A stretch of DNA of 64,000 nucleotides. It comes from Geosiphon pyriformis. Taxonomy: Eukaryota; Glomeromycota; Glomeromycetes; Archaeosporales; Geosiphonaceae. Under the pieces are notes generated by a model. That model did not search any database. It was given only the letters and a program-made list of their open reading frames with translations, and had not been told where the DNA came from. Of the stretch, positions 1 through 11,396 are shown one piece after another (position 1 is the first letter of the stretch; each line of letters opens with the position of its first letter). The position numbers and the translations under genes were made by a program. The stretch lies in NCBI GenBank assembly GCA_016748015.1, contig JAAOMT010000211.1, forward strand, positions 54,248 to 118,247, given 5' to 3'.

Positions 1-87
1 ATGGAATGATTTTTTAGCAGACTGCATTACAAACCAGAAAAACTACACACTAATGTTGACAGCCTTTCAAGAATAAGACAATATTAA
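1..87 (+). pseudogene. RNase H C-terminal tail of gypsy copy A
   Basis: The first 87 bases encode the end of the Pol RNase H/tether region. Read in frame 1 they contain the family motif KLHTNVDSLSR and stop at TAA 85-87. The upstream frame (tgg aat gat, frame 2) is broken by a 13-nt deletion relative to copy C and instead stops at TAA 74-76. Copy D carries the same deletion. Either way the pol frame closes before the integrase ATG at 152. Confidence 0.75.
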
Positions 88-151
88 TACCAACATTAAC
101 ACCAACAAAACACCAACAAACTTAACAGCAGAACAAATAACAAAATCAACA

Positions 152-1537
152 ATGGATCCAGAAAACTACAACAACATCAAAAACTATTTGGAGACTCTCA
201 CCATGTCAGAAATTTGGTTTTCAAGTGAAAAACATCAATTACAACACCAATCCAAACAATATTTTATACACCACAACAAAATTTATTACAAGAATCATAA
301 AAATCCAAACCAATCTTTCAGATTAGTACAAGAGAATGAAAAAGAAACAATTTTATACAACATGCACACAGATCCGTCTTCAGCATACTTGGGAAGAGAT
401 GGAACAATTCAAAGAACCCTTGAACATTATTTTTGGTCTCATATGCAAAAAGACATTCGACAATATGTAGAATCTTGTGATAGTTGTCAAAGAAGAAAAG
501 GAACTCACCCCACAGAATCTTTAAATCCAATCAAAGTTGGACAACCTTTTGACAGAGTTGGGATTGATTTAGTTGGACCATTATCTATTACAACCCAAGG
601 AAATTATTATATTGCAGTTGCAGTAAATTATCTCACCAAATGGCCTGAAGCTAGAGCCATTCAAAGAGCAGATGCAAAATCAGTAGCAAATTTCATCTAT
701 GAAGACATTATTTGTAGACATAGATGTCTAATTAAACTTTTATCTGATCAAAAAACACATTTTGTGAACAACTTGATACAAAAAATTTGTGAATGATTTA
801 ATGTCAAAAGACTTCTATCATCACCTTATCACTCTCAAACAAATAGACTTGTAGAACATTTCAACAGAATATTGTGTGAGTCTCTAGCCAAAGTCTCAAC
901 AGACTTTGAGCAGGAATGGAATATCTTTATTCCATCAGTGTTACTAGCATACAAAACGCTAAAACAAGATACTATGAAACACACACTATTTGATTTAACT
1001 TATAGAAGAACAGCAACATTACCAATTAATTTCATAGTGGAAACATATCCAGTGCAACCAATCAATGAAGAAAACTTTCAAGAAACACTCCAAAGAAGGG
1101 CCTACACTTTTCTTAGTACACTGGAAGGAAAAAGAAGAATAGCAGCAACTCATATTGAAAATTCCTAAGCTCAACAAAAAGAAAGACATGACAACAAATT
1201 ACCACCTATTACCAACGAATTTAAAGTTGGAAATAAAGTTCTCTTACACAAAATTAAGGCTGAAAAACAATAGAGTGGAAAATTTGAAAACAAATGGGAT
1301 GGACCATTTTATATTTACAAAATTCTAGACAATAGATCATATAAGTTAAGACTTGATGACAAAATACTAGCAAAAGTTGCACATGGAGACAGATTGAAAC
1401 ACTATCATTTCAGAAACAATCCTGAAACATTAATTCTACAGATTGGTACACATTCTTCTTTAATTAATCCTGAAGATATTCTCCGAAATTTAGAACTAAT
1501 AATTATAATAGAACAATAACCAAACTTAAACACTTAA
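152..1537 (+). pseudogene. Integrase ORF of gypsy copy A (internal stops)
   Basis: Retroviral-type integrase on its own ORF of 1386 nt, the same length as in copies C and D. It would insert element cDNA into host DNA. The order is an N-terminal extension starting MDPENYNN, an HHCC zinc domain (HYFW...CDSCQRR), the DDE core (D in IDLVGPL, D in LLSDQ, E in LVEHFN) and a C-terminal GPF/Y-type module (KWDGPFYI). There is no chromodomain. The ATG has a strong context (A at -3, G at +4) and is shared with B and D. Disabling stops are TGA 794-796, TAA 1166-1168, a TAG at a Trp codon (about 1271) and a TAA near the end (about 1517). These are mostly CAA-to-TAA or TGG-to-TAG transitions. Confidence 0.9.
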
Positions 1538-1680
1538 ATTTTACAATAATTTTCTAATAAAAACACAAAGACAAAAATAGTAAATAATTACAAAAAACAC
1601 CCAAACCCAAAAACAAATAAAAACTCCATATCCAAAAAATAATTTTCTTTATTCTCTCTTTTCATAATTAGTCAATTTTA

Positions 1681-2389
1681 TCATAATTATTCCTCGAAAT
1701 ATTTAACAAATATCCCAAAAGTTAATGTTAGCCTTAAAAACACTTCCTGACTTATCCATAACGATTAATGGAAGTCAAATTAATTACATTCAGAAAGAAA
1801 CTACAGTCCCAGTAGCAAATCATTTACAGAACTATCACCTCTATAAAAGAAAAACAAGAAGCCACTCTGAAAATAGGTTACCAAGACTTTTGAAGCAAGC
1901 ACTAAAAGAAAATTTTTTAATTGCCCCTATGGACATTCCACCAAATGCTACAATACAACAAAAACTTCTACTATTTCTCAATGAACAGAACAATAAACAC
2001 ACTTCTATCTATAAATACTTTCACATTGGAAAGACACTTTATAAACAAAAACTAGAACTTGAAGCAACAAATCTCACTCCTGAAGCTATACAAAAACAAA
2101 TCCACAATGAATTCAAAATAGCAGCTGGACCAACAAACATTCACTACAAACTTAGAGCAGCTTTTAGACTCTATAATTTGTTTAATACTTGTGAAAATAT
2201 TCTACAAAATCCAATACTACAACCAATGAAAGTCCAATATATTGGCAAATCCACAGAACTGAAATTTCAACAATTTTCAGACCAAATTACTTCAATTATT
2301 TTGGATCACTATCTCAATATTACAGATACTGCTTGGACTTTAACAAAACTCAGTCTTGAGGAGAAGATTATGTTACCAGTAGAATTTTA
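1681..2389 (+). pseudogene. ORF3 of gypsy copy A, unknown function
   Basis: Third ORF, between integrase and the 3' LTR. Frame 0 is open from 1725 (MLALKTL) to the stop at about 2388-2390, inside the LTR. The ATG used in B, C and D lies 44 nt upstream and is ATA here, followed by an in-frame TAA. I recognise no family. The product is hydrophilic and probably helical, with no signal peptide or membrane segment, so it does not look like an envelope protein although it sits in the env position. The best conserved stretches across copies are PPNATIQQKL, the segment around HNEFK..AGPT and LRAAFRLYDLF. The last codons (LSLEEK) are the polypurine tract. Confidence 0.75.
2358..2366 (+). other. Polypurine tract, copy A
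   Basis: GAGGAGAAG lies 4 nt before the 3' LTR (TGTTACC at 2371). It is the expected primer site for plus-strand cDNA synthesis. It also codes the end of ORF3. Confidence 0.75.
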
Positions 2390-3341
2390 GCTATTAATTA
2401 GCATGAAATTACCCTTATAATTCTTATAATTAATTAGTATATTAATATCATTTCAAATTATCATTTATTATTTAATCAATTATTACATATCACAATTCAA
2501 TCAAAATAATCTAATTAGTATAACAGAAAGTAGGATGATCAAATTACATAATACTCTGAACTTTGTAATATTCAAAAATTTGCCAAAATTTATAGAAATT
2601 CGCCAAAATTATGAATAGTTCATCCAAATTAATCAATAGTTCAGTGAAATAACTTGTAGTTTATTAAAATGTATCTTTAGTTCACCAAAATTTGAGCAAA
2701 GAGAAAAAGTGCAAGTTCATAGACTAGTACTATAACAAGTTGTATAAAAAAAGAGTTTTTCTCTTCAAGAAAATGTATCTTTCTTTAGATTTATCACTTA
2801 GGACTATTCCTATGCACAAAAAAAGAAATAAATATCAAATAAATTGAAAAAACCAAATTCTTTAATCATTGCACTTGGAAAATTTCCAAAACCCAATTAA
2901 CATTTTGAAATTGATTAGGTACCAATTTCAGTAAACTGTTAGTGATTCCAGGCCTAGATAGAAGACGTTTCCCTTAGTAAAATCCTATTTTTTTTACATT
3001 TTTTTTATTTTTCTTTTCTTTTCTTATTACAATTATTAGAATAGCCTACAGACAAGATTCCTGTAGAAGAGTTGACTTCACAACAAAGTAACTACACATT
3101 TTTAGTTAGCTTCCAAATGAGCAATTCCTAGAAAAAAGTTGATGTTTACTACAATGTAACTATATAAAGTAACTGGCAAGGAATTGGTCATTCCACTTAT
3201 AAGCCCAGCAGTTCAAATTATAGGAGATAATTTGAAGATAAATTCAGTTATTGGAGGTTCAACTACTTCTAGAAAACGTGAATTTGCAACCAACAGATAT
3301 TTACAACATTCAAGAAAAGAGACCAAAAACCTCCAGTAATA
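2371..3341 (+). repeat. 3' LTR of gypsy copy A (971 bp)
   Basis: Starts TGTTACCAG and ends CCAGTAATA (GTAACA in the other copies), giving the terminal inverted repeat TGTTAC/GTAACA. It contains a tandem array of decayed TTCGCCGAAAT units (about 2571-2695), a TATAAAA box at 2743-2749 followed by a small inverted repeat, a pyrimidine-rich tract near 3000 and a CTACAG...CTGTAG hairpin near 3045-3066. The 3' flank is fossil LINE. Confidence 0.9.
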
Positions 3342-5790
3342 CTGTTTAAAAGCTTTTGCTAAAATTTTTTTCCAAATACTATTATTTTTAGCATAAATAA
3401 AAACATAGACTGACAACTCTATTTATTATATAGCAAACACAATACATCTAAATATGCTTTGTTATATAATTTTTTTTAATCACTACTAATAGTTATTTAT
3501 ATACTGTTTTTATTAAGTATATATATAAATTAACAAACTTTTTACCAATAAATCCAGAAAGCATATGTGAATTAAGATACCAAATTTTTGCAATAGCTAA
3601 TTAACTCACTTTTTTAATTAATATACTCAAAATTATATTATAATCAAAGCCAGTTTTCTATTAAACACAATAAATAAACTTGTACAAATTATAAACAAAA
3701 TAATAAATATTGTTAAATACAATTGTGTTTTTAGCCATTATAAAACATTTACACATTCCAATTAACAAAAAAAAAAGAATAAGCAGTTTTGCTTGCTATT
3801 ATATCAGTCTTAATATTGTTTAAAATTCTTAAATGACTTTTAATTTTTATTCAATTAACAAAAAGATTCTTATTTCTAATCAAATTAGCAATATGTCTTC
3901 TTTTTATTCAGCATTAATTATAAAAGTCCAGTACAGCAAACAAAATTTCAGATATATATACATTAATAGTAACTTGGCTATTCAAATACAAAATTACTAT
4001 ACAGAAAAATAAAACATATTTTAAAAACAGAGCAACAGTTTGTAATTTAGCTATTGTAGAAGACAAAAATCTGTACATTTTAATATTAATATTTATATTT
4101 ACAGCTGGAAAGTAAGCAGCTATCTTACTAGTAATTTCAGCAAAACCAGCATATTTTAAGGATTTATTTATGTAAATTATAATAGAATCAGACCAAATTT
4201 TATGTAAAAATCTTTGCATATTAGAAAACTCTTTAAAATCCAAAATATCCAAGCCAAATAATTTACTAATATTGGCAAAATTAACTACCAAGAAACTCTT
4301 ATTACACAAAAACTTTAACACTAATTTAAACTAATAAGATATAAAATTTTTAAGATTTAATTTTTTCTATTAATAAAACATTTTCTAATTCATTATATTA
4401 TCTTTTTTGTTCAAAAATCTGTTACCAAATACAATTTTAGACTATTTTAAAGAATAAACAAAACTATAGTACATGGTCTTTTTCAAGATGTTTAACATTA
4501 AAAATCTATCAAAATTACGAAATACATTGGACAAATTGTTTATTAAAGATAAATCATTGTCCAAAAAAAATTTTATTATACCACCCAAAAAATTATTCAC
4601 CAAATTAACATGTAATTTGACAAAAAACTACAAAAAATTTAAAAAGATTCACCCCAAAATTTGTAAATTCAAGAACTTGTAATTAAACAAACATTTAAGA
4701 ATATTTAAAGCATTAGAACCAATAAAACCAACTTTTTTTCAAATTGTACTTGTTCAAAAGATTTTAAACTATACAAAAAAAAATAATATAAAGCTTTATT
4801 AGAAAAGTTTTATGGCAAATTAGTTTTAGCTTTAAAGTTTTTTCTGATTATTATATCTTACTTATAACATATATTTAATAAGACAAAACTAAATTATAAT
4901 TAATAGCTAATTATAAATTGTAAAACAACTAACACCAAATAAGAAAACTGCTTATTTATAATCACTTTTTTTAATACTACATTGAAAAAAATCTGATATT
5001 AGTATAAACTTGAGTTATATAAAGCTTAAAAAAACTTTTAATTAATAAAAAATTCTTAAGTACTTATGTAATTTATCTTTTTTAACAATTAAAATAAACA
5101 AACTGATAATTATTAGTGAAGCAGTTTTAATATTTTGGTTGATAGAAATAGCAACTGTTTTTTTATTATTAATTAAAATATTATTAATACTAAAAAACTT
5201 TGCCAATAATATTCAAAATATACTACATAGAAATTTGGCTACTCTCAATTTAAATTGTATTATTAACAAAGATATTAGCAGCAAAAAATAATGTCTTTCT
5301 TTTACCACTCTCAATTCTGTCAGTTTTGACTACAAACTTAATATTAATTTAGTATTTATACAAATGTTCATGTTTTTTGACTTTACACAAAAGAAAATTA
5401 CAGAAAATTTTCTAAAGAAAAAGAAAAAAAACCTTATTTAATCTAATCTATTATGTACTTTATAACTATTTGAAAGCCCAAAATTAATTGTTATTCTATT
5501 GATTTTGTCTTTATATATGTTGCCAAAAAACTCAATAAATCAATTACATATTTTAATATATTATAAGCTAACTCTCAGATAATATTATTCTACTAAGTTA
5601 TAAGCTTAATATATATTTTATAAGACCAACCAAAGCTTTTTATTTTTCTTCAGAACATTTTTAACAAATAGTTCAATAGCAAATATAAGAGACTAAATTA
5701 AAGTACTTTTTAATACCAAAAAGTTATTATCATAAAAAATACCAAATTTGCTATATATAAAAAAAATCTAATAAATATTATTCATAGAAA
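3342..5790 (-). pseudogene. LINE relic 1, RNase H to RT part (fossil)
   Basis: AT-mutated remains of a LINE related to the copy at 59.7-64 kb. Right beside the copy A LTR, about 3390-3560 aligns with the CCHC/C-terminal part of that LINE. The minus-strand frame 3914-4321 matches its RNase H: YINKSL stands for YTDGSL and STIAKLQ for STMAELQ, so a catalytic Asp and Glu are now Asn and Lys. About 5100-5780 matches the RT palm and thumb (LINE 62000-62680). Stops and frameshifts are everywhere. The LINE 3' end is missing, because copy A begins at the junction. R1 interrupts the relic at about 5795. Confidence 0.8.
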
Positions 5791-5794
5791 AATA

Positions 5795-6678
5795 CAAGAG
5801 AGAAAACTGGGAAAAACAGATAAAAAAATAAACCAATAGGAGAACAGTATTTAAAATATGAACACAATATTAGAAAACTATAATACATTGCTCAACAATA
5901 TGTATATTGCTAGTGAATTATAGCATATTGTTTAACAATATAAACAATATCAATAAATTAGAGCATATTGCTTAAAAAAAATGTGAAATCTCATAGAACA
6001 AGAAATATATATATAGTGAAAGTATTAGAAACAAAAAAGACAGAATTCAGTTCAAAATTAATATTTCAATCCATTAATTATCTCATATTTTTTCTTTCAA
6101 AAAGTAGTTTTCTATAACTTAAAGTAGAATTAAATTACATATTAATAAAATATCAATTACTACTTAAATCTATACTATTATTATTTAATTAAAAGAATAT
6201 TAATCACTTTTATTCTATTAACATTCTATATTAATAAAATTCAATATTTAACTATACTAAACTAATAGTTCTTAATTATAATTATTAACAAAATACTAAT
6301 TTTTTAATTTTTTTTAATTTTTTTTTTGTTGTTTTGTTAATTTGCTAACTGATTAAAAAAATTAAGCATTAAGTAATTTGACATTAAAAATAGCCTGATA
6401 AAAGACTCAAAAATAAGAGTATAGAACTTGAAAATTGAAAATAGCTTACCAGAAAGGCACAATTGCCAGAATAAACTGGCCACTACACTAAAAAAAGAAA
6501 TTAATAGAATAACTATTTTGGGAGGCTACTAAACAATCATTAAATTTCTGTTTATTATACAAAAAACTTTATCAAAATTTTCAGATAATAAAAACCTTTA
6601 GATATTACCAACCAGTTATTGAGCACCAAGTTATGAGTTTATTATTTGTATTAACACCTCAAATAATCATTTGTAACA
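5795..6678 (-). repeat. Repeat R1 (about 0.9 kb, probable solo LTR-like unit)
   Basis: Noncoding repeat in minus orientation, an inverted copy of R2 (40316-41310). It starts (minus strand) TGTTACAAATG at 6678. In order it has a block with GTAGTGGCCAG, an A-rich tract, a 25-nt hairpin (6263-6287), a minisatellite of ATTG...CAAT hairpin units (about 5880-5980) and a CCTATTGGTT (CCAAT-like) box near the far end. LINE relic 1 continues on both sides, so R1 is an insertion in it. The left boundary is approximate and I found no convincing target duplication. Confidence 0.7.
6263..6287 (-). other. Conserved hairpin of repeat R1
   Basis: Plus-strand arms TAATAGTT and AATTATTA around a 9-nt loop. The same 25-nt hairpin is present in R2, R3 and R4 with paired substitutions (see findings). 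Confidence 0.5.
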
Positions 6679-8378
6679 TCAAAAAAATTTTATATAAAAT
6701 TTTTTTGCTATCTTAATTAATACAATAGATCAGATATTTGTTAAAATGCTATTCTATTTATAAAGCTTAAAGATCATTAAAACTTATGCTCTCTTTTAAA
6801 GAACTGAAATATTACCCAAAGCCAAATAAAAATTCAACAAATTTAAAAAACACTTTAAAACAACTTTACTGTAATGCTTCTAAAGTTTATTTAGAATATT
6901 AAACAATTTAACAGTCTTACTATCAAGCAAACTGTCAATTACTAGAACCAATTTTTCTATATTAATCTTTTTTATCATACCAAAAAATACATTATTATTT
7001 ACATAATTCAAAAACAAATATTAATAAGACCAAAAATTAGATATTTTTAAAAACACAAACTGTTTTTTTGTTCATTTTTCTATGATTTTATCGACCTAAA
7101 GCTTAATTTTATAAGATTTTACAACTAATTTTTCTTTAATTACCAAGTAATTTAAAACAACTTTGTAAAAAGGCCATTTTAAAATACTTTTTATTATTTG
7201 TTTTTGTCAAAGCAAAAATTTTTCATATGTTGTTTAATTGCCTTCCTAATTACTATATTTTCTAATGCCTTTAATTTATAATACTTAAATTTCTAATATT
7301 TTTTTTGATTATTGACAAATATTTAATAATGTTCTTTGATTTTATATTATTTTAAATCATACTAATAATTTTAGTCAACTAAATTTTGACAAAACATCCA
7401 AATTTTAAAAGATCTCCTAAATTTAATTTCTTTACAATTTTAACAATAAACAGCTCTAATTTAAAAAATTTTAATAATTATTTGTTTTTTAAACAATTAT
7501 ATTTACTATAATAATATTTACAAAACACTATATTGTTAGAATATACTATAACTTCTCTTAAAATTTTTCATATTGTTTTTAAATTACTACAATTTTTTGT
7601 TTTCTTAAACATACTTAAAATTATTAACAGTTTAGTAAAAAAACACTTTTTAAATTTTATTTACTTGAGCTTATTTACATCTTTTATTTTAAATTTTCAT
7701 TAATTTTTATTGATCTGTTTATAAATATTATTAAGATAAGCATCTAAAAAACCATTTAAGCTAACTAAAACTAAAACTGTCTTATAATTTGTATCAAAAA
7801 ATTCAAACACAATATCAACCTTATGGCTTGTAATTGCAAATGCTAAGTTCTTATTCACAAATATAAAATCTAACATTTTTTCAACACTTTTAGAATTGCT
7901 TTAAGTAAAAACTTTAACCAATAGATGCTTATTAAATGCTTTAATTAAACTCAGATCTAAACAAAACTTGAAATTTGCACTTTTTCTAGATCTATTTTTA
8001 TTGAAATTTCCACCCAAGATCACAAAAGTGCTAAAATTAACTACTTTGATAATAAAAAACTTAATTTTCAATGCTTGTTCAAATTTAATCTCAATAAAAA
8101 CACCAGCATACAATCTTAAGATTGTTATCAAAAATTTATTTTTAAATAAAAGATGAACTGAAATAATTTTGTCCAAAATTTTGTCAACTTTTGAGACATA
8201 ATAAACCAAAAAATTGTTTATAATTATAGTTATTTCAACACTAAAAAAACTTTTGTCTAAATTAGATATAAAAACTTGTACTTCTTTAAACTTATTCATA
8301 ATCTAAAACCTAATATTAGATTTCAATATAGTTTCTGTAATAATAAAAATCATATTATTTAAATTAACATTGTTATGG
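6679..8378 (-). pseudogene. LINE relic 1, RT N-terminal and endonuclease part (fossil)
   Basis: Continuation of relic 1 beyond R1. Near 6680-6760 it resumes at the position equivalent to LINE 62720-62800. About 7030-7240 matches LINE 63060-63230. The minus-strand frame 7901-8299 is the apurinic-type (EEP) endonuclease: ITILRLYAG, then VILGGNFNKN in place of the catalytic GGDFNE motif (D to N, E to K), then FKFCLDLSLI. Just upstream (8300-8378) a TET motif is still readable, as IITETILKS. The relic then stops exactly at the R4/copy B insertion and resumes at 38892. The plus-strand reading at 7968-8156 is only the antisense of this. Confidence 0.8.
8376..8378 (+). repeat. Repeat R4, first 3 bases (piece 1 of 3)
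   Basis: The bases TGG here are the proposed first bases of R4, separated from the rest by copy B. The 5 bp before them, TGTTA (8371-8375), recur right after the end of R4 (38892-38896), which fits a target duplication of R4 in the LINE. ATGG (8375-8378) is the copy B target duplication. Confidence 0.5.
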
Positions 8379-8589
8379 TATTATCAGACGAAATTAGAGA
8401 TATTATTTAGCATAAAATTATCTTTATAATTTTTATCATTAATTAGCATATACTATTGTTTCAAATTATCACTTATTATATTAGCAAAATATCCGAAATT
8501 ATTATTTAATTAATAACCCAATTTGTACATAACACAAATGTAATCTAATTGTGATGATCAATCATGCAATACCCCGAAATATGTAATAT

Positions 8590-8712
8590 TCAAAAGTTTG
8601 CCAAAATTTGTAGAAATTCACCGAAATAATTGATAGTTCACCAAAATATCTAATAGTTCGTAGAAATAACTTGTAGTTCACCAAAATGTATCTTTAGTTC
8701 AGTAAAATTGTA
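8590..8712 (+). promoter_or_regulatory. Tandem TTCGCCGAAAT-type array in LTR U3
   Basis: About seven copies of a near-palindromic unit, ideal form TTCGCCGAAAT, at about 20-23 bp spacing, just upstream of the TATA box. Visible variants include TTTGCCAAAAT, TTCACCGAAAT, TTCACCAAAAT and TTCGTAGAAAT. Equivalent arrays lie in every LTR of the window (about 2571-2695, 17474-17595, 19027-19126, 24843-24930, 33712-33812, 37810-37910). The place and spacing suggest a binding-site cluster, but no factor can be named. Confidence 0.6.
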
Positions 8713-8758
8713 GAAAAGAGCAAAGTTTAAGTTCATAGAATAGTATTATGACAAGTTG

Positions 8759-8765
8759 TATAAAA
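8759..8765 (+). promoter_or_regulatory. TATA box in LTR of copy B
   Basis: TATAAAA in the context GTTGTATAAAAGAAGAGC. It is conserved at the same place in every LTR (2743, 17642, 19174, 37958 on plus; 24794-24800 and 33655-33661 on minus). It is the likely core promoter of the element. Confidence 0.6.
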
Positions 8766-9365
8766 GAAGAGCTTCTCTCTTCGAGAAAATGTATCTTACT
8801 TCAGATTTAATAATTAGAACCATTCTTTATACAAAAAAACAAAATAAATATCAAATAAATTCGAAAAGCCAAATTCTTAATTATTTTCTTTGAAATTAAC
8901 CAATTCCTACTAACAGTTTAAAATTGATTAGCTACCAATTTCAGTACACTGTTAAAGCACTTCTAGGCCTGGATCTGAAATGACTTCCAGAAATTATCAG
9001 TTTTACTTTCTCTTTTACATTTTTTTCATTCTCTTTCTTTTCTTATTATAAATTATTTGGGTAGTCTACAGATGAGAATTCTTGTAGAAGAGTTGACTTT
9101 CACAGCAAAGTAACTACACATTTTTAGTGAGCTTCCAGATGAGCAATTCCTGGGAAAAAGTTAACATTTCCTACAATGTAACTATACAAAGTAACTGGCA
9201 CAGAATTGGCTATTCCACTTATAAGCCCAGTAGTTCAAATTATAAGAGATAATTTGAAGATAAATTCAGTTATCGGAGGTTCAAACACTTCCCATAATCG
9301 TGAATTAACAGTATTACAACAAACATACAAGAGCTAAGAAGAGACCAAAAACCTCCAGTAATATT

Positions 9366-9375
9366 TGGTGCTCTT
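9366..9375 (+). other. Primer-binding site of copy B
   Basis: TGGTGCTCTT begins 2 nt after the LTR, the normal place for a tRNA primer site. TGGTGCTCT is shared with copies C (19805) and D (33039-33047, minus). It would pair with a tRNA 3' end AGAGCACCA. I cannot assign the tRNA. Confidence 0.75.
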
Positions 9376-9407
9376 CCACAGAAACAATACAGCAAAACAA
9401 CTTCAAA

Positions 9408-11330
9408 GTGGCAACCACACCAGATGCAACAACTCTAGAGTATTACCAATCAATTTACACCCACTGCAAACAAAAATTCAACATTCCAGACGAAATTGAA
9501 GTTGTTAAGAAATCAGTATACCAATACATTGAAAACTGTATCAACAATTATCTTTTTGGAAATTACAATATCTCAGAAGTTAGAAGCAACCTTTACAATA
9601 ATTTAGTACACTATTCACAGTTGGGAACTGAAGACCTTAATAGTGAAACACCTGCCACTTACTTTCAAGAACTTAATTTTAACATTATCAAATACTGTGA
9701 AGAAACATATCCAGTACAGTCTCAATACTCTATTAATTTTAAATCAGAGACAGAAACAAGCAACAAAGACAAACAAAAATTGAAGCAATACTCAAAAACC
9801 ACCCCAAATATCCCAATATTACCAAAAACAACTGCCAAACACTTACAAACACCTGAACAAAGAACCAGTTCAAAACTTCTACTTACTATCACACCTTTTC
9901 TAGCTTCACTTGCACAAGCACAAACACCTAATTCACCCTTAAATTGATTTGCAAGACTAGAAGATTTTACATCATCCAGAAGTCTTATTAGACAACAAGA
10001 ACCCCTTCAAACTAGTTCCAATCTTCTTGACTTTCTAGCTGAAAATTGAAGTGAACACTCTGAGACAGCAGTAAATGAAGAAAACGACTCTGAAGTATCC
10101 AAAGAAGAATCAATAAACAGTAAAAACAAAGAAGACAAAATGACAGCATATATCACAAAAATCCCTGAATTCAATGGAGAAGACATTGAGACCAGTCTCC
10201 AAGAATGGCTCGACCAAATTACTAAAGCTGGAGATGCAAATAGATGGAATGCTGCCAGAATGTTAAGAACAATTCCCTACTTTCTTAAAAGAACAGCAGG
10301 CGAATAGTTTGAAAACTTGACCACCCTTTTTAATGACTGGACAGCTTTCAAAACTGCTTTCTTAGAACAATTCACTGATAACAACACTTCAATCACTCTT
10401 TGAAATCATTTTCACAATATTAAACAAGAACCTTCTAAATCTGTTATGACTTATATTGAGAAATTCAACAAACTTCTCAGACAAATTTGCCAACTTGAAA
10501 CTAATAATTATTATTCTGATGCTCAAATCTTGGATCAATTCATCACTGGTTTAAAAGATAAACTGATTAAAAAGGTTCGCTCACATGCCTCAGAAGATTT
10601 AAACTCTGCCATTCAGCATGCAAAGAGATATAAAATGGCCATGGAAAAAGCCAATCATACAAAACTCGTAAACTTGGCCATTGAAGAAACCAGCTCAGTA
10701 GCTGAAGAGAAAATTGACCAACTCGCAAAAAAAGTCGAAAACTATTTCACCAACCAACAACAACAGCAACCCCAAAGATATCAATCACTCCAAAGACGAA
10801 ATCAAAACAACTTCACATCACCCTTTAATAACCAGTCTTAGAGTTGCCATTACTATAGAATTTCTGGCCACTGGAAAAAAAATTGCAGAAAGCTACAACA
10901 AGACCAACAAAATAGGAGTAATCAACGTTATCCTCCACCATAGCAATCTTATTATCAACCACCATCAGCTTACTATCCACCAAAGCCCCAATATTAAAGT
11001 AACTATTATCAGTTTGCCCCACAGCCAATCCAACAGCAATACCAACAACCACCCATACAACATTATCAAGTACCTGCTTGAAAATTGATTCTGCAAAATC
11101 AATTCACACCACAAAACCAATACCAAGTAAACAACAATAGGATTATTTTAAACAACCAATTAGTTCCCCAAAATTCAGCTCAACCAAGACCCAACCACTA
11201 TCATACTCAACCTAGTTATCTTATGATGCTAGAAGAGCAGAATTTTTACCATACTGCACTCTCAGAAAGTAGAGCTGCAGCACAATGACAAAACTCTTCC
11301 TATATTCCTACCACAATCTCACCAGCCAAA
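9408..11330 (+). pseudogene. Gag of gypsy copy B (internal stops)
   Basis: Structural capsid/nucleocapsid protein. Frame 0 opens at 9408 with GTG, not ATG. An N-terminal domain of about 180 codons and a low-complexity linker are followed, after the first downstream ATG (10139, MTAYITKIPEF), by the capsid-type gag domain (QEWLDQ..., LDQFITGLKDKL, then a helical tail and a Q-rich stretch). The CCHC knuckle near 10847-10890 has lost its second Cys (CHYY). Frame 0 is broken by TGA 9945, TGA 10047, TAG 10305, TGA 10401, TAG 10839 and others further on. At 10305 and 10401 the sister copies or family imply Trp and Arg. Confidence 0.88.
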
Positions 11331-11396
11331 ATTGCTGAAAATGCCAACCTTTCAGATATATTTCCTTTTGAATTTGAAGCAAATGAATCACCATTC

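Larger units (their letters stand above)
1..3341 (+). mobile_element. Ty3/gypsy copy A, 3' part (cut by window edge)
   Basis: This is the 3' third of a Ty3/gypsy LTR retrotransposon: the tail of RNase H, an integrase ORF, ORF3, a polypurine tract and the 3' LTR ending at 3341. The 5' part lies beyond the left edge. Its integrase ORF, the spacer before it and ORF3 are nearly identical to copy D (24171-34012, minus strand), and A and D share a 13-nt deletion in the RNase H tail, so they form one subfamily. The sequence right of the LTR is fossil LINE, so A inserted into that LINE. The target duplication cannot be checked because the 5' end is absent. Confidence 0.9.
8379..9363 (+). repeat. 5' LTR of gypsy copy B
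   Basis: Starts TATTATCAGACG (TGTTACCAGACA in its 3' partner) and ends CCTCCAGTAATA. Inside are the TTCGCCGAAAT-type array (about 8590-8712), TATAAAA at 8759-8765 followed by the inverted repeat AGAAG/CTTCT, a T/C-rich tract near 9000-9050 and a CTACA...TGTAG hairpin near 9066-9087. Confidence 0.93.

Noticed and set aside
3213-3416. A host gene at the end of copy A's LTR
   Set aside because: The reading starts in LINE debris and runs through the LTR end, with no conserved domain.
10714-11088. Overlapping readings in the Gag Q/N-rich region (also 30974-31732 and 31352-31720)
   Set aside because: These are out-of-frame shadows of the low-complexity Gag tail. They are Asn/His/Ile-rich and not conserved apart from DNA similarity.
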